In this document: in pieces, positions 8,392-17,489 of the stretch
How positions within the stretch are numbered: position 1 is the stretch's first letter
How the letters are laid out: every line of letters starts with the position of its first letter
Assembly: GCA_031407765.1 (NCBI GenBank)
Contig: JANOIR010000520.1
Coordinates: 1 to 35,520, forward strand
Direction of reading: 5' to 3'
Length of the DNA stretch: 35,520 nt
From: JBDSLU01 sp031407765
GTDB lineage: Bacteria > Acidobacteriota > Vicinamibacteria > Vicinamibacterales > Vicinamibacteraceae
The notes under the pieces: generated by a model
The model's input: only the letters and a program-made list of their open reading frames with translations
Told to the model about the DNA's origin: nothing
Databases searched by the model: none
Translations under genes and position numbers: made by a program

Positions 8392-8946
8392 TTAGCCCTG
8401 CTCGCCGCTGATGACCCGCAGGTAGGCGCGCCACGGCCCCACTTCGTCGGTGTACTGGCGCGCGAGGACACGCGAGACCTGTACGACGTGATCGAGGTCG
8501 TGCGCGACCCACGTGGCGAGCAACTGGCGCAGCGTGACGACGCCGAGGGCCGGATGGAGGCTGCGGCGTTCGAGATCGGCCGGGGCGATGCGCAGCTGCG
8601 CCAGATCGCGGAGGCTGGCCTGGCGAGCGACGGCGAACTCGTCGAGGAGGCTGTCGAGCGTGCGTCCCATCGTCTTCTCGAACTGCGCCAGGCGATCGAA
8701 CTTCTGGAAGGGCTGCGCCTCGCCGTGCTCGAAGATGTGCCGGACGCGCGGTACCCAGTCGGCCTGCTCGCCTTCGATCAGGTGACCGATGACGTCGAAG
8801 GAGCTCCATGTCTCGCCGCCCTCATGGGCGTGGACCAACCCCTCCGGGAGGCCGCGGAGCATGGCGTCGAGTGTCGCCGGCGTGCGCGACAGCACGGCAG
8901 TGGCTTCTCCGATTTCGAAACGACGGCGGGTGCGGTCAGCGGGCAT
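8392..8946 (-). CDS. DinB-superfamily (DinB/YfiT-like) metal-dependent protein
   Basis: A 184-residue four-helix-bundle protein of the DinB/YfiT superfamily, which includes thiol transferases and many uncharacterised stress-linked proteins. The characteristic three histidines are present: H55 in VIGHLIEGE, and H149 and H153 in TWVAHDLDHVVQ, a likely divalent-metal site. WSSFDVIGHL matches the usual first motif. The substrate cannot be predicted. It is convergent with the sigma/PheS gene with only nine bases between them. Upstream, TTGGCT (8976-8981) and TAGCGT (8953-8958) are 17 bases apart and the ATG lies six bases after the latter, which suggests a leaderless message. Confidence 0.88.
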   Translation of the reverse strand: MPADRTRRRFEIGEATAVLSRTPATLDAMLRGLPEGLVHAHEGGETWSSFDVIGHLIEGEQADWVPRVRHIFEHGEAQPFQKFDRLAQFEKTMGRTLDSLLDEFAVARQASLRDLAQLRIAPADLERRSLHPALGVVTLRQLLATWVAHDLDHVVQVSRVLARQYTDEVGPWRAYLRVISGEQG

Positions 8947-8952
8947 CCGGTA

Positions 8953-8981
8953 ACGCTATCTCGTTTGCGCGCGCGAGCCAA
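8953..8981 (-). promoter_or_regulatory. Putative promoter of the DinB-family gene
   Basis: TTGGCT, a 17-base spacer and TAGCGT are read on the minus strand, with the start codon six bases downstream. TTGGCT is also the -35 proposed for the tRNA-Ser gene in this window. The -10 is weak (three of six matches). Confidence 0.3.
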
Positions 8982-9036
8982 TTCGGCCACGCAGACGCGC
9001 CTTGACGCGACTACCTCGTTGAGCTAAGAAAGGCAC

Positions 9037-12000
9037 TTGCACCGAGCCACGCGGGCCACCGCCAGCTCGCGGCGGTTGTCATCGCGTCTTCGGAGGGACG
9101 TCGCGACGCCGTTCCACCTGCTCGGGGCGGCGCTGATGCTGGTCGTGGCGTGCGCCACCGCGGGCCGGGCGCAGGAGCCGCCGCACTGGCGCGTCTTCAC
9201 GTCGAGTGACGGGCTCCGCGAATCCTGGATCGCGGACGTCACGCAGGGGCCGAGCGGGCGCGTCTGGATCTCCCACGGCGCGGTGGACTCCCACACGGTC
9301 TACGACGGCTACCGCTTCCGCCTCCTGCCGTCGGCGGGCGGCTCGCTGAAGCTTCGCGAAGGACCGACCGGCCAGGTGTGGGCGCTGCTGCCTGGCACGC
9401 CCACGCAACCCTACTTCCGCGGCCTGCAACTGCTCGAGGGACAACGCTGGACGCCGTTCCCCCTCGACGTCTTGAACGACCGTGCCCTGCAGCGCTGGCA
9501 GTTCCTGCCGTGGGCGGGCGACCGTGTCCTGCTGCTCACCGCGGAGGCAATCCTCGAGTTCGATCGCAGTCGGCTCGCGACTCGCGTCGTGTGCCGCGCA
9601 TCGGAGACGCAGCTCGGCCGCTTCACCGATCTGGCGCCTGGGGTCGACGGCGGGGCCTGGGTCGGCGGCATCGGGGCGGTGCTGCACCTCGCGCCCCACA
9701 GTGGCGACGCGCCGCGAAGAGAGCACACACTGCCCCCGGCGTTTCGCACTCGACCAGTGGTCAGGATTCATGACGTGGCCGGCCGCCTGTTCGCGTCGGT
9801 GGACCTGGAGCAAGGCTCCGCCGCCCTCGCCTTCGACGGCGGCCAGTGGCGCGAGCTGTCGCGAACGACAGCGACCGGCGAATCGATCGAGGCCTGGCCC
9901 GGCAGCGACGGGGCCACCTGGCTCGCCTCGTTGTCGCCGCGTGCATTCCATCTGACCCTGGAGGCGGGCGCCTGCTGCCGCCGTGACATCGAGCGCACCA
10001 AGGCGTTTTCTGGGCGCCTGAACGCCGTCGAGCCCTTGCCCGACGGTGGCTTCTGGCTGGCGACGTCGCTCGGCCTGGTGCGGCACGCCCCGGCTGCCTG
10101 GGCGTCACCTCCCGAACTGCCGCGAGTCGTCGCCGGCGTCGGCGCGTTGCTCGAGGCCTCGACCGGTGATCTGTACGCGCTGCACGACCACGGCCTGCTG
10201 AGACGCCGGAACGCCCACTGGGAGCTGCTCCCCGTTCCTGCAGGGTTCGTCGTGGATTCCGGCCTCACCACGAACGTCGCCGAGCTGGCCGACGGCCGCA
10301 TCGTGTTCGGCGTCAACGCCACGGCCAGCGCAGCCGACGGGACGCTGGTGTTCGATCCAGCGACGTCTCGGTTCAGCCAGGTCGCGCATCCAGCCGGACG
10401 CCGCGTGCGCATGCTCGGTCCCGCGACGCCGCGCGGAGCGTGGGTCGTGACGAGCGCGGAGGGCCAGTTCCACCTGGAACGCTACGACGGGACACAGTTC
10501 ACACCTGTGCTCGACGTGCAGGCCGCGTGGGCCGCCTCCCCCCCGCGCACCATCCTGGAGCTGGGCGGCGGCGATCTGCTGCTCACGCCGGACAGCGGCG
10601 GCGTCGGGTGGGTGCGCGGAGGCAGGCACGATGTGATCGGCCCTTCGCGCGGCTACCCGGGATCGGGAGCGTTCGCGGCGCTGCAGATCGACGAGAAGCA
10701 CGTCTGGTTCGGCGATCGCGACAGCGTCATGTCGTTCGACGGTGAGCGGTGGCGGACCCTGCGGACCGGCCTGCAGACGGTGCGCGCCATCGTCCGGACG
10801 CGCGACGGCTCCGTGTGGGTGGCGTCGGGATCGGGCCTGCACCGGTTCCACCAGGGGGGCTGGGTGACGGTCGGAGCACCGGAGGGGCTGCCCGACGGAT
10901 CGGTGAATGACGTGCTCGAAGACCGGAGCGGCACGATCTGGGTGAGCACGACCTCGGGCCTGTCGCGATACGTCGCCGCCGGGGATCGCGATCCGCCGCA
11001 GACATCGCTGGATGCCCCCGGCAACCCGACCGAGGCCCCGCCGAGCGGCGACGTGCGGATCGACTTCGCGGGCAGCGATCGCTGGAACTACAGCCTGCCC
11101 GAGCGTCTGCTCTTCGCGTGGCGTCTGGACGGCGGCGCCTGGTCTCCGCCGGAGCCCCGCGCGGCCGTGGCGCTGGCAGGCCTGCGGCCCGGACGCCACC
11201 GCATGGACGTGCGGGCCACCGACCGCAATTGGAACGTCGATCCCACGCCGGCGGCGCTCGAGTTCGTCGTGCTGCTCCCCTGGTATCGCGAGTCGGGGTT
11301 CCTCGTCGTCGGTGCCTTCGCCTCGCTCGCGCTGCTCCTGGCCGCCGGATCGTTCGTCTGGCGCCATGTGCGTCTCGAACGCCTGGTGGCGGATCGCACG
11401 ACTGCGCTGGCGCAGGCCAACGCGCAACTCCGCTCAGAGCTGGCCGATCGCCAGCGTATCGAGCAGGACCGCGCCCGCCTCGAAGGCCAGCTCCATCAGG
11501 CCCAGAAGCTCGAAGCGGTTGGCCGTCTCGCCGGCGGGATCGCGCACGACTTCAACAACCTGCTCACCGTCATCACCGGTTTCGCCGAGCTTCTGCAGGA
11601 CGAGGCCGTCGCAATGGCCAACCCGTCGATGCGCGCCTCGATCGACGAGATCGCGAAGGCGGCGGAGCGGGCGTCCGCCCTGACGCGACAGGTACTGGCC
11701 TTCAGCCGGCAGCAGATCGTCGTGCCGAAGCCGCTGGACCTGAACACCGTCGTCGCCGACCTCGATCGGATGCTGCGCCGGCTGATCGGAGAGGACATCG
11801 CCCTCACCTTCCGGCCCGGCCCGCAGCTGTGGCACGTGCTCGCCGACCGCGGGCAGGTCGAGCAGGTCATGGTGAACCTTGCGGTGAACGCCCGGGATGC
11901 GATGCCGCTTGGCGGCCAGCTGACGATCGACACCTCGAACGTGGATCTCGACGGGGCATTCACCGGGGCGCACGCCGGCACGCGGCCCGGACCACACGTG

Positions 12001-12642
12001 TTGCTGGCGGTGACGGACACCGGCGCCGGGATGGATGCAGAGACCCGCGCGCGGATCTTCGAGCCGTTCTTCACGACCAAGGGCCGCGACAAGGGCACCG
12101 GCCTGGGCCTCGCGACCGTGTACGGCGTCGTGGCGCAGGCCGGCGGACACATCTGGGTCGAGAGCGAGCCTGGGAAGGGCACGACGTTCAAGGTCTACCT
12201 GCCGCGAACCGAGGCGCCGCCGGACACCGAGACGATCGACGCCGCCCCGCAGGCCATCCGTGGATCCGAAACCATCCTCGTGGTCGAAGACGACAACGCG
12301 GTCCGACAGGTCGCGGCGAACGCGCTGCAACGACTGGGCTACACCGTCGACGTGGCCTCGAGTGCGGAAGCGGCGCTCGTGCGCCTGCGCGAGCCTGGCC
12401 CGGCGCCCGACCTGGTGCTCACCGACATCGTCCTGACCGGCATGAGCGGTGTGGATCTGGCCTCGCAGGCCCGGCAGGTGTGCCCCACGGTGCGCGTCCT
12501 GTTCATGTCCGGATACGCCGATTCGGCGGTGATGCGGAAAGGCCCGATGATGGCGGGCGCGCACTTCATCCAGAAGCCGTTCACGGCGGACGGCCTCGGC
12601 CGGAAGGTCCGCGACGCGATCGACGCGCCGCCCCTCGCCTGA
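9037..12642 (+). CDS. Propeller/Y_Y_Y hybrid sensor histidine kinase with C-terminal receiver
   Basis: A 1201-residue one-protein two-component system. After a hydrophobic N-terminal signal segment (about residues 25-46) come periplasmic reg_prop-type propeller repeats (motifs such as GRVWISHGAVD, GSVWVASGSGLHRF, GTIWVSTTSGLSRY) to about 650. A Y_Y_Y domain follows (about 670-748), then one membrane helix (about 753-778), a coiled coil, and a HisKA box LAGGIAHDFNNLL with phospho-acceptor H837. The HATPase boxes are NLAVNARDAMP, DTGAGMD, FEPFFTTKG and GTGLGLATVYG. The receiver has acidic EDDN and phospho-acceptor D1130 (LTDIVLTGMSG). No DNA-binding domain follows, so output goes through phosphotransfer or protein contact. 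TTG at 9037 has AGAAAGG just upstream; the next in-frame starts would remove the signal segment. The ligand is unknown; relatives are often tied to polysaccharide sensing. Confidence 0.92.
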   Translation: MHRATRATASSRRLSSRLRRDVATPFHLLGAALMLVVACATAGRAQEPPHWRVFTSSDGLRESWIADVTQGPSGRVWISHGAVDSHTVYDGYRFRLLPSAGGSLKLREGPTGQVWALLPGTPTQPYFRGLQLLEGQRWTPFPLDVLNDRALQRWQFLPWAGDRVLLLTAEAILEFDRSRLATRVVCRASETQLGRFTDLAPGVDGGAWVGGIGAVLHLAPHSGDAPRREHTLPPAFRTRPVVRIHDVAGRLFASVDLEQGSAALAFDGGQWRELSRTTATGESIEAWPGSDGATWLASLSPRAFHLTLEAGACCRRDIERTKAFSGRLNAVEPLPDGGFWLATSLGLVRHAPAAWASPPELPRVVAGVGALLEASTGDLYALHDHGLLRRRNAHWELLPVPAGFVVDSGLTTNVAELADGRIVFGVNATASAADGTLVFDPATSRFSQVAHPAGRRVRMLGPATPRGAWVVTSAEGQFHLERYDGTQFTPVLDVQAAWAASPPRTILELGGGDLLLTPDSGGVGWVRGGRHDVIGPSRGYPGSGAFAALQIDEKHVWFGDRDSVMSFDGERWRTLRTGLQTVRAIVRTRDGSVWVASGSGLHRFHQGGWVTVGAPEGLPDGSVNDVLEDRSGTIWVSTTSGLSRYVAAGDRDPPQTSLDAPGNPTEAPPSGDVRIDFAGSDRWNYSLPERLLFAWRLDGGAWSPPEPRAAVALAGLRPGRHRMDVRATDRNWNVDPTPAALEFVVLLPWYRESGFLVVGAFASLALLLAAGSFVWRHVRLERLVADRTTALAQANAQLRSELADRQRIEQDRARLEGQLHQAQKLEAVGRLAGGIAHDFNNLLTVITGFAELLQDEAVAMANPSMRASIDEIAKAAERASALTRQVLAFSRQQIVVPKPLDLNTVVADLDRMLRRLIGEDIALTFRPGPQLWHVLADRGQVEQVMVNLAVNARDAMPLGGQLTIDTSNVDLDGAFTGAHAGTRPGPHVLLAVTDTGAGMDAETRARIFEPFFTTKGRDKGTGLGLATVYGVVAQAGGHIWVESEPGKGTTFKVYLPRTEAPPDTETIDAAPQAIRGSETILVVEDDNAVRQVAANALQRLGYTVDVASSAEAALVRLREPGPAPDLVLTDIVLTGMSGVDLASQARQVCPTVRVLFMSGYADSAVMRKGPMMAGAHFIQKPFTADGLGRKVRDAIDAPPLA

Positions 12643-12725
12643 CAGAATGAACCGCCTTCAGGTGACCTACTTTCCAACACCGATACAACCCGCTCGATCG
12701 CGCACCCTTCAGTGGTTGGAGCAGC

Positions 12726-15700
12726 CTAGTTCCCGCTCGATAACGCGTCTAGCTGCTGCTGTGCGCCGCGTGCGAACGTTGGCATTCCCAACGCGTCGTA
12801 CATGGTGACCGCGGCGGTGAGCAGCGGCAGGGCGCGACTCGCGTCGCCGGGGTCACGGCGCTCGAGCAGCATGTCCGCGTAGCCAATGCGAGCGTGAGGT
12901 TGGGCAAGACGAACGGGCAGCGAGTCGGCCTGAGCAATCGCCGCCCGGAAGTGCTCCTCGGCCCGCGTCCACTCGCGCGCGCACGTCGCCGCGATGCCAG
13001 CCGTCGTTCGATGCAGGCGTGTGCCGAAGAACACCCCACCCACCGATACGAGGTCTTCGGTTAACGGATGGAGGCGCGCGGCCTCCTCGCGTTGCCGCAG
13101 CCTGGCCAGGCCCTCCACCATGAAGACCAGCGCCACCCAGGCGCCGATTGTGTTGGCCTCGCCCGCAGCGGGTAGCCGCGGTGGCTGAGCGTGAAGGAGG
13201 GCGACGGCGTGCGGATCGTGTTGCTGCGCGCGTACCCAGAAACGTGCGACGCGGCAAATGCCGCCCCAGCACGTCGCCGGTTCAGCGCTGACCGCGGCAT
13301 CGAGGAGGACCTGCGCGTCGGAGGCTCGGCCCCGATACACGGCGAGCTCGGCCGCAGGCACGTACGAGAGAAAGAACAATCCCGCCTGCGCCGCACGCCC
13401 GAGCTCGATCGAGGCGAGGGCCGCCCGCTCGGCGGCGTCGAGGTCGCCACGCGACGCGGTCAGCACCGTCGTCAAGGTCTGGAGCACCCAGAGCGAACCG
13501 TGGTGACCGACTCGGCGTGCCCGAGCCTCCGCCTGTTCGATGAGGCCCGACGCCTCGGCGAGCCGACCCTGGTGGAAGATGGCGGCAGCCGGCGCCACCC
13601 ACTCCACCGCGGCTTCCCCCCATGCGTCGCCGCGAGTGCGGCACAATCGAATGGCCTCCTGGCTGCAGGCGAGGGCCCGTTCGAATTGCATGAGATTCCA
13701 ACGCATGTGCGTCTCGACCGTCGCCGAGTCGACATCAAGGGCCGATCCGCCCAGTGACTGCTGGAGGCGGCGGGCCTCGTCGAGCGACCGGAACGCGGCT
13801 TCAGGATCGCCGAAATAGCTGAACCCCGCCGCCTGCCAGAACAAGAGCCTTGCCCGCTCGACGGATGCCGGCGTCTCCATGCGGTCCAACACGCGCTGCG
13901 TGACTTCGATCGCGGCCTCGAATTCCGCGCGCCACTGGAGCATCAAGACGAGTGCGAAACCAGCCGATCCCAGCCGTACCTGATCGTTCAGTTCTTCACT
14001 CATTCCCAGCGCGGCGCGAAATGCTTCGATCGCTTCGGTCGAGCGTCCAAGGCTGCGCAGCACGCGCCCTCGCCGCTCGGTACACGCGGCGACACGTGGG
14101 CTGCGTTCCCCCTCCCACAGCGCCAGGACATGTTCGACGCACGTCAGCTCCTGCTCGTGCGCAGCCGCATCGCGCGCCTGATCGGCGGCCCTCACCAGGT
14201 AGTCGGCGGTCTGCTCGGGATCGGCGGCCGCGCGCGCCTCGAACAGGTGGTGGGCGAGTGCCGGCACGTGTTTGACGAGGTCACCGGTGAACACGCGTTG
14301 GATGGCGGAGGCCACACGCGCATGCTGGCGCTCCAGACGTGGAACTGACAGCGTCCCTGCCAGCGTTTGCCGGATCAGCTCGTGCGCGAACCCGTATCGA
14401 GTCTGCCGCCCCTGCACGTGCGCCACGACGAGAAAGGCGCGTTCCGCCTCTTCGAGCGCCTCCAGCACGGCGTCGCCAGGCCCGTCCTCCAACGCTTCGA
14501 GCAGCCGCACATCGAACGAACGGCCGATCACCGCCGCCGTCGTCAGAACGCGACGCGTCCTGGCGGTCAGGCGCTCGAGCCGACGGCGAAGAACGAGTCG
14601 GACTCCCTCCGGTACGTGACGTGTCTCCAGGTGGAGATCGACCCGCCATCCGCCCTTGTCATCGAGCAGCCGCCCTTCCTCTGCGAGATGTCGGAAGACC
14701 TCTTCGATGAAGAACGGATTTCCATCGGTCTGCGCGAAAATCTCCCGCGCCAACGATGCGGGGGGCGGTTGGCCACTCAGTGCGCGCAGCATCTGCTCGA
14801 CGCCGGCCACCGACAACGGCCGCAGCGTGAGCGGTGATACGAGGCGTTGGCGCAGGAGCTCTGCGAACGACGTCACGAGCGGACTCGTGCCGTCGACTTC
14901 GAGATCTCTATGGGTGCCGAGCATGAGCAGGGGCAGCGATGCGATGCCTTGGCTGACGTGCTGAAGCAGCTGGAGCGTCGACCCGTCGGCCCATTGGAGA
15001 TCCTCGAGGACGACCACCATCGGACCTGCTCGGCATGATCGTTCGACGAACTCGCGGTACGCATTGAACAGGACGCGGCGCTGCTGCTCGGCCGGCAGGC
15101 TCATGGCCGGCGGAAGGTCGGGGAACAGCCGCCTCAATTCGGGCATGAGCCTCGCCAGCTCGGGCGCCGCGTCGCCGAGCGCGCGCCGCAACGCCGTGAG
15201 CGGCGCCAGGCGGGCTGCGTGCTCGAGCGTCTCGACGAAAGGCGCGTATGGGGGGGTGCCCTCCATGTCGTAGCAATGCCCGACGAGACACACGCAACCG
15301 CGATGCTGAGCTTGCTCGAGCACTTCCTTCGTCAAACGCGTCTTGCCAATCCCGGGCTCACCCCCGATGAACACCAGTGCACCGCGTCCGGTCAGGGCCG
15401 CGTCGAGGCGTTCCTCCAATATCGCCAGCTCGACATCCCGACCGACGAGCGCCCGGGACGACCTCGGCTGCGGTCCCGTGATGATCGTCTCCAGGGGGCT
15501 CGACGAGCCTGGGCTGGGAGCCGCACCCCGTACCATCGCCAGAGCGGCGGCAACTTCGGTCATCGACTGGTAGCGTTGACTCGGTGCTTTGACGAGCATG
15601 TGTCGCAGCACGCGTGCGAGCGCCGATGTGAGAGTGGTCGCGTCGATCTCGGGCTGGTCGTGCAGGATGGCCATCATCGTCGCGTGAGCGGTGTCTCGCT

Positions 15701-16361
15701 GAAATGGGTGAACACCGGTCAGGGCCTCACAGAACAGGATGCCCAGCGAAAAAAGGTCGGACCGGCCGTCCAGCGAGTCGCCCATGATCTGTTCCGGCGA
15801 CATGTAGGCGGGCGTGCCGACACGGGTACCACGGTCCGTCAGGGTCGTCGACGTTGCGTCAGTCGAGGTTCGTTGCACATCGACGACAAGCGGCCTGGCC
15901 ACGCCGAAGTCCATGAGTTTGACGTGCCCCTGCGCCGTCAGCATCACGTTCGCCGGTTTCACGTCTCGATGAACGATCAGCTTCGCATGCGCCAACTGGA
16001 GAGCCTCGGTCAGCTCACCCGCGAGGTGAAGTGCTTCCTCGACTGGAAGGGGTCCTGCCTGGAGTCGGTGCCGGAGCGTTTGGCCGGGCACGTACTCCAT
16101 CACGATGAACACTGAGTCGCCGCACTCGCCGAAGTCGTGCACTTTGCAGATGAACGGGTGATCCAGCGCCGCGGCGGCCAGGGCCTCACGACGCAGTTGC
16201 TCGCGCGCCGAGGGGTCGTTCGTGCGGTCCCGAAGAAGGAGCTTGATGGCCACGAGCCGCTCGAGCGGCGCATCGCGTGCAAGAAACACCTCACCCATAC
16301 CGCCCGCGCCCAGCGAGCGCACGATCGTGTATCGGTCCGAGAGGGTCTCACCCGGGTCCAT
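12726..16361 (-). CDS. Serine/threonine kinase - AAA ATPase - TPR signalling protein
   Basis: A 1211-residue cytoplasmic protein. The N-terminal Hanks kinase has glycine loop LGAGGMGEVFLARD, K40 in VAIKLLL, HRDVKPANVML with D133, DFG at 151-153 and GTPAYMSPEQ, so it looks catalytically intact. An AAA_16/STAND-like ATPase follows, with Walker A GEPGIGKT (334-341) and Walker B VVVLEDLQWAD (449-459). The last ~500 residues form an Ala/Glu/Arg-rich TPR-like superhelix (AAIFHQGRLAEASGLIEQAE and similar). Such proteins combine phosphorylation with an NTP-driven switch; partners are unknown. The ATG at 16359-16361 is used because the kinase fold begins there; an in-frame TTG 13 codons upstream has no support. 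The gene is convergent with the histidine kinase. TACACT ends nine bases before the ATG. Confidence 0.92.
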   Translation of the reverse strand: MDPGETLSDRYTIVRSLGAGGMGEVFLARDAPLERLVAIKLLLRDRTNDPSAREQLRREALAAAALDHPFICKVHDFGECGDSVFIVMEYVPGQTLRHRLQAGPLPVEEALHLAGELTEALQLAHAKLIVHRDVKPANVMLTAQGHVKLMDFGVARPLVVDVQRTSTDATSTTLTDRGTRVGTPAYMSPEQIMGDSLDGRSDLFSLGILFCEALTGVHPFQRDTAHATMMAILHDQPEIDATTLTSALARVLRHMLVKAPSQRYQSMTEVAAALAMVRGAAPSPGSSSPLETIITGPQPRSSRALVGRDVELAILEERLDAALTGRGALVFIGGEPGIGKTRLTKEVLEQAQHRGCVCLVGHCYDMEGTPPYAPFVETLEHAARLAPLTALRRALGDAAPELARLMPELRRLFPDLPPAMSLPAEQQRRVLFNAYREFVERSCRAGPMVVVLEDLQWADGSTLQLLQHVSQGIASLPLLMLGTHRDLEVDGTSPLVTSFAELLRQRLVSPLTLRPLSVAGVEQMLRALSGQPPPASLAREIFAQTDGNPFFIEEVFRHLAEEGRLLDDKGGWRVDLHLETRHVPEGVRLVLRRRLERLTARTRRVLTTAAVIGRSFDVRLLEALEDGPGDAVLEALEEAERAFLVVAHVQGRQTRYGFAHELIRQTLAGTLSVPRLERQHARVASAIQRVFTGDLVKHVPALAHHLFEARAAADPEQTADYLVRAADQARDAAAHEQELTCVEHVLALWEGERSPRVAACTERRGRVLRSLGRSTEAIEAFRAALGMSEELNDQVRLGSAGFALVLMLQWRAEFEAAIEVTQRVLDRMETPASVERARLLFWQAAGFSYFGDPEAAFRSLDEARRLQQSLGGSALDVDSATVETHMRWNLMQFERALACSQEAIRLCRTRGDAWGEAAVEWVAPAAAIFHQGRLAEASGLIEQAEARARRVGHHGSLWVLQTLTTVLTASRGDLDAAERAALASIELGRAAQAGLFFLSYVPAAELAVYRGRASDAQVLLDAAVSAEPATCWGGICRVARFWVRAQQHDPHAVALLHAQPPRLPAAGEANTIGAWVALVFMVEGLARLRQREEAARLHPLTEDLVSVGGVFFGTRLHRTTAGIAATCAREWTRAEEHFRAAIAQADSLPVRLAQPHARIGYADMLLERRDPGDASRALPLLTAAVTMYDALGMPTFARGAQQQLDALSSGN

Positions 16362-16370
16362 AGACGCGCT

Positions 16371-16409
16371 AGTGTAGCCGTCTCGCCCGTCCTGCCCCAA
16401 CGGACGGGC
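16371..16409 (-). promoter_or_regulatory. Putative promoter and inverted repeat upstream of the kinase-AAA-TPR gene
   Basis: On the minus strand TTGGGG (16394-16399), a 17-base spacer and TACACT (16371-16376) precede the ATG by nine bases. An 8-bp perfect inverted repeat, GCCCGTCC (16385-16392) and GGACGGGC (16402-16409), straddles the -35. It could be an operator; with no T tract it is not a standard terminator. Confidence 0.35.
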
Positions 16410-16417
16410 AGTCCGGT

Positions 16418-16465
16418 ATGAGCGGTGTGTACCTGGCCTCGCAGGCCCGCCAGGTGTGCCCCACG
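16418..16465 (+). pseudogene. Receiver-domain gene scrap duplicated from the hybrid kinase
   Basis: These 48 bases match 12442-12489 inside the receiver domain of the hybrid histidine kinase at 45 of 48 positions. Both encode MSGVxLASQARQVCPT in the same strand orientation. Homology may continue weakly after a short deletion, since GYA-like codons follow at about 16475-16486. No open receiver domain surrounds it. It reads as the remnant of a duplicated or rearranged histidine-kinase/response-regulator gene, left beside the kinase gene that now lies between the two copies. Confidence 0.7.
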
Positions 16466-16478
16466 CCTGACCGTTCGG

Positions 16479-16847
16479 CTACGCGACGCAGATGCCGGGC
16501 ACCGCGACTCTCTGGAACAGGTGTGGGGACGCGACGGCCGAGGACGGATAGGCCGAGAGTGTCGCCCTGAACTCGGGATGCGCGAAAGCCGCCCGGAAGG
16601 CGGCGGTCGACTCCCAGACCGCGTAGTTCATGTACGTCGGGCTGTCGCCGAGCGCGCGGTGAAGCTGCGTCTGGATGAAGCCGGGCTGCTGCTTCATGAA
16701 CGCCGCATCGGTTTGCCACGCCTCCAGGAAGAGCGGCTCGTCGGGCGCGTCGAGCGTGAAGACGTTCACGAGCACAACCGCTGCGGCATCGATCGCGAGT
16801 TGACGTTGAATCGGGAAGGCGGGGTCGAGTGGGCGCATCAAGGACAT
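16479..16847 (-). CDS. Antibiotic biosynthesis monooxygenase (ABM)-family protein
   Basis: A 122-residue protein with the dimeric ferredoxin-like ABM fold: VVLVNVFTLDAPDEPLFLEAW, then FMKQQPGFIQTQLHRAL, YMNYAVWESTAAFRAAFAHP and PHLFQRVAV. Members include small cofactor-free oxygenases, haem-degrading enzymes and many of unknown substrate. The ATG at 16847 is chosen because GGAG lies eight bases upstream; an in-frame ATG at 16883 would add twelve residues. It diverges from a MarR gene across a perfect palindrome, so it is the probable target of that regulator. The stop lies 13 bases beyond the receiver-domain scrap. Confidence 0.85.
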   Translation of the reverse strand: MSLMRPLDPAFPIQRQLAIDAAAVVLVNVFTLDAPDEPLFLEAWQTDAAFMKQQPGFIQTQLHRALGDSPTYMNYAVWESTAAFRAAFAHPEFRATLSAYPSSAVASPHLFQRVAVPGICVA

Positions 16848-16905
16848 GACCGGCTCCGTCGAGTTGGTGTTATGGCGTGCCATCGGTCGTGATGCAACAT
16901 GCCAC

Positions 16906-16925
16906 ATTGACATCATAATGTCAAT
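16906..16925. promoter_or_regulatory. MarR operator palindrome with back-to-back -35 elements
   Basis: ATTGACATCATAATGTCAAT is a perfect 8+4+8 inverted repeat in the only gap between the divergent ABM and MarR genes. Each arm contains TTGACA, one per strand (16907-16912 plus, 16919-16924 minus). On the plus strand, 17 bases lead to TTTGAT (16930-16935) and the marR ATG lies eight bases later. A MarR dimer here would block both promoters, the usual autoregulated divergent arrangement. Confidence 0.75.
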
Positions 16926-16943
16926 ACGGTTTGATGGTGACCT

Positions 16944-17441
16944 ATGATCAAAACCAGGCGAACGCCCGCCGGCGACACGCTGAGCGGCCTCATCCTCGAC
17001 TTTTTCAGGCTCAACAGCCTCCTCCTGACCGCGGGGGATCGCCTGGTGGCGCCGCTCGGACTGACGAGCGCCCGCTGGCAGATCCTCGGCGCCATCGTTG
17101 CCGCCGACCGCCCACAGCCCGTGGCCTGGCTCGCCCGCAACCTCGGCGCGAATCGCCAGAACGTGCAACGCATCATCAACGACCTTCACAAGGAAGGCCT
17201 CGTCGGATTCGACGCGAACCCTCATCATCGGCGGGCGCAACTCGTCGTGCTGGCCGACATGGGACGGCAGACGTACGACGCAGCGATGCGCTTGCAGGCT
17301 CCCTGGATCAACAGCCTCTCGGACGGACTCCAGGTGAAGGACATCGCGACCGTCCGGCGCGTGATCACGGCGCTGCGACAGAAGCTCGAAGGGTCCGGTG
17401 AAACGGCGATGGTTCCCCGCAGGGCTTCGGTGAGGCGGTGA
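16944..17441 (+). CDS. MarR-family transcriptional regulator
   Basis: A 165-residue winged-helix regulator. The dimerisation helix (LSGLILDFFRLNSLLL) is followed by ALGLTSARWQILGAI-like text, the HTH PVAWLARNLGANRQNVQRII, the wing LVGFDANPHHRRAQLVVLAD, and a C-terminal helix. It probably represses itself and the divergent ABM gene through the palindrome at 16906-16925. The start is the ATG at 16944, with a weak GGTGA five bases upstream. A promoter with -35 TTGACA and -10 TTTGAT puts the transcript start at or beside the ATG. The inducer is unknown; relatives sense phenolics, antibiotics or oxidants. A GGCTTC/GAAGCC inverted repeat (17423-17445) spans the stop and may act as a weak terminator. 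Confidence 0.9.
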   Translation: MIKTRRTPAGDTLSGLILDFFRLNSLLLTAGDRLVAPLGLTSARWQILGAIVAADRPQPVAWLARNLGANRQNVQRIINDLHKEGLVGFDANPHHRRAQLVVLADMGRQTYDAAMRLQAPWINSLSDGLQVKDIATVRRVITALRQKLEGSGETAMVPRRASVRR

Positions 17442-17489
17442 AGCCTCCCGTTGCAGACGAATGGCGAGTGCGCCCGCCGTGGAGGCCGG

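Noticed and set aside
12643..12725. Terminator between the convergent histidine kinase and kinase-AAA-TPR genes
   Set aside because: No stem longer than a few bases and no T tract on either strand was found in the 83-base gap.
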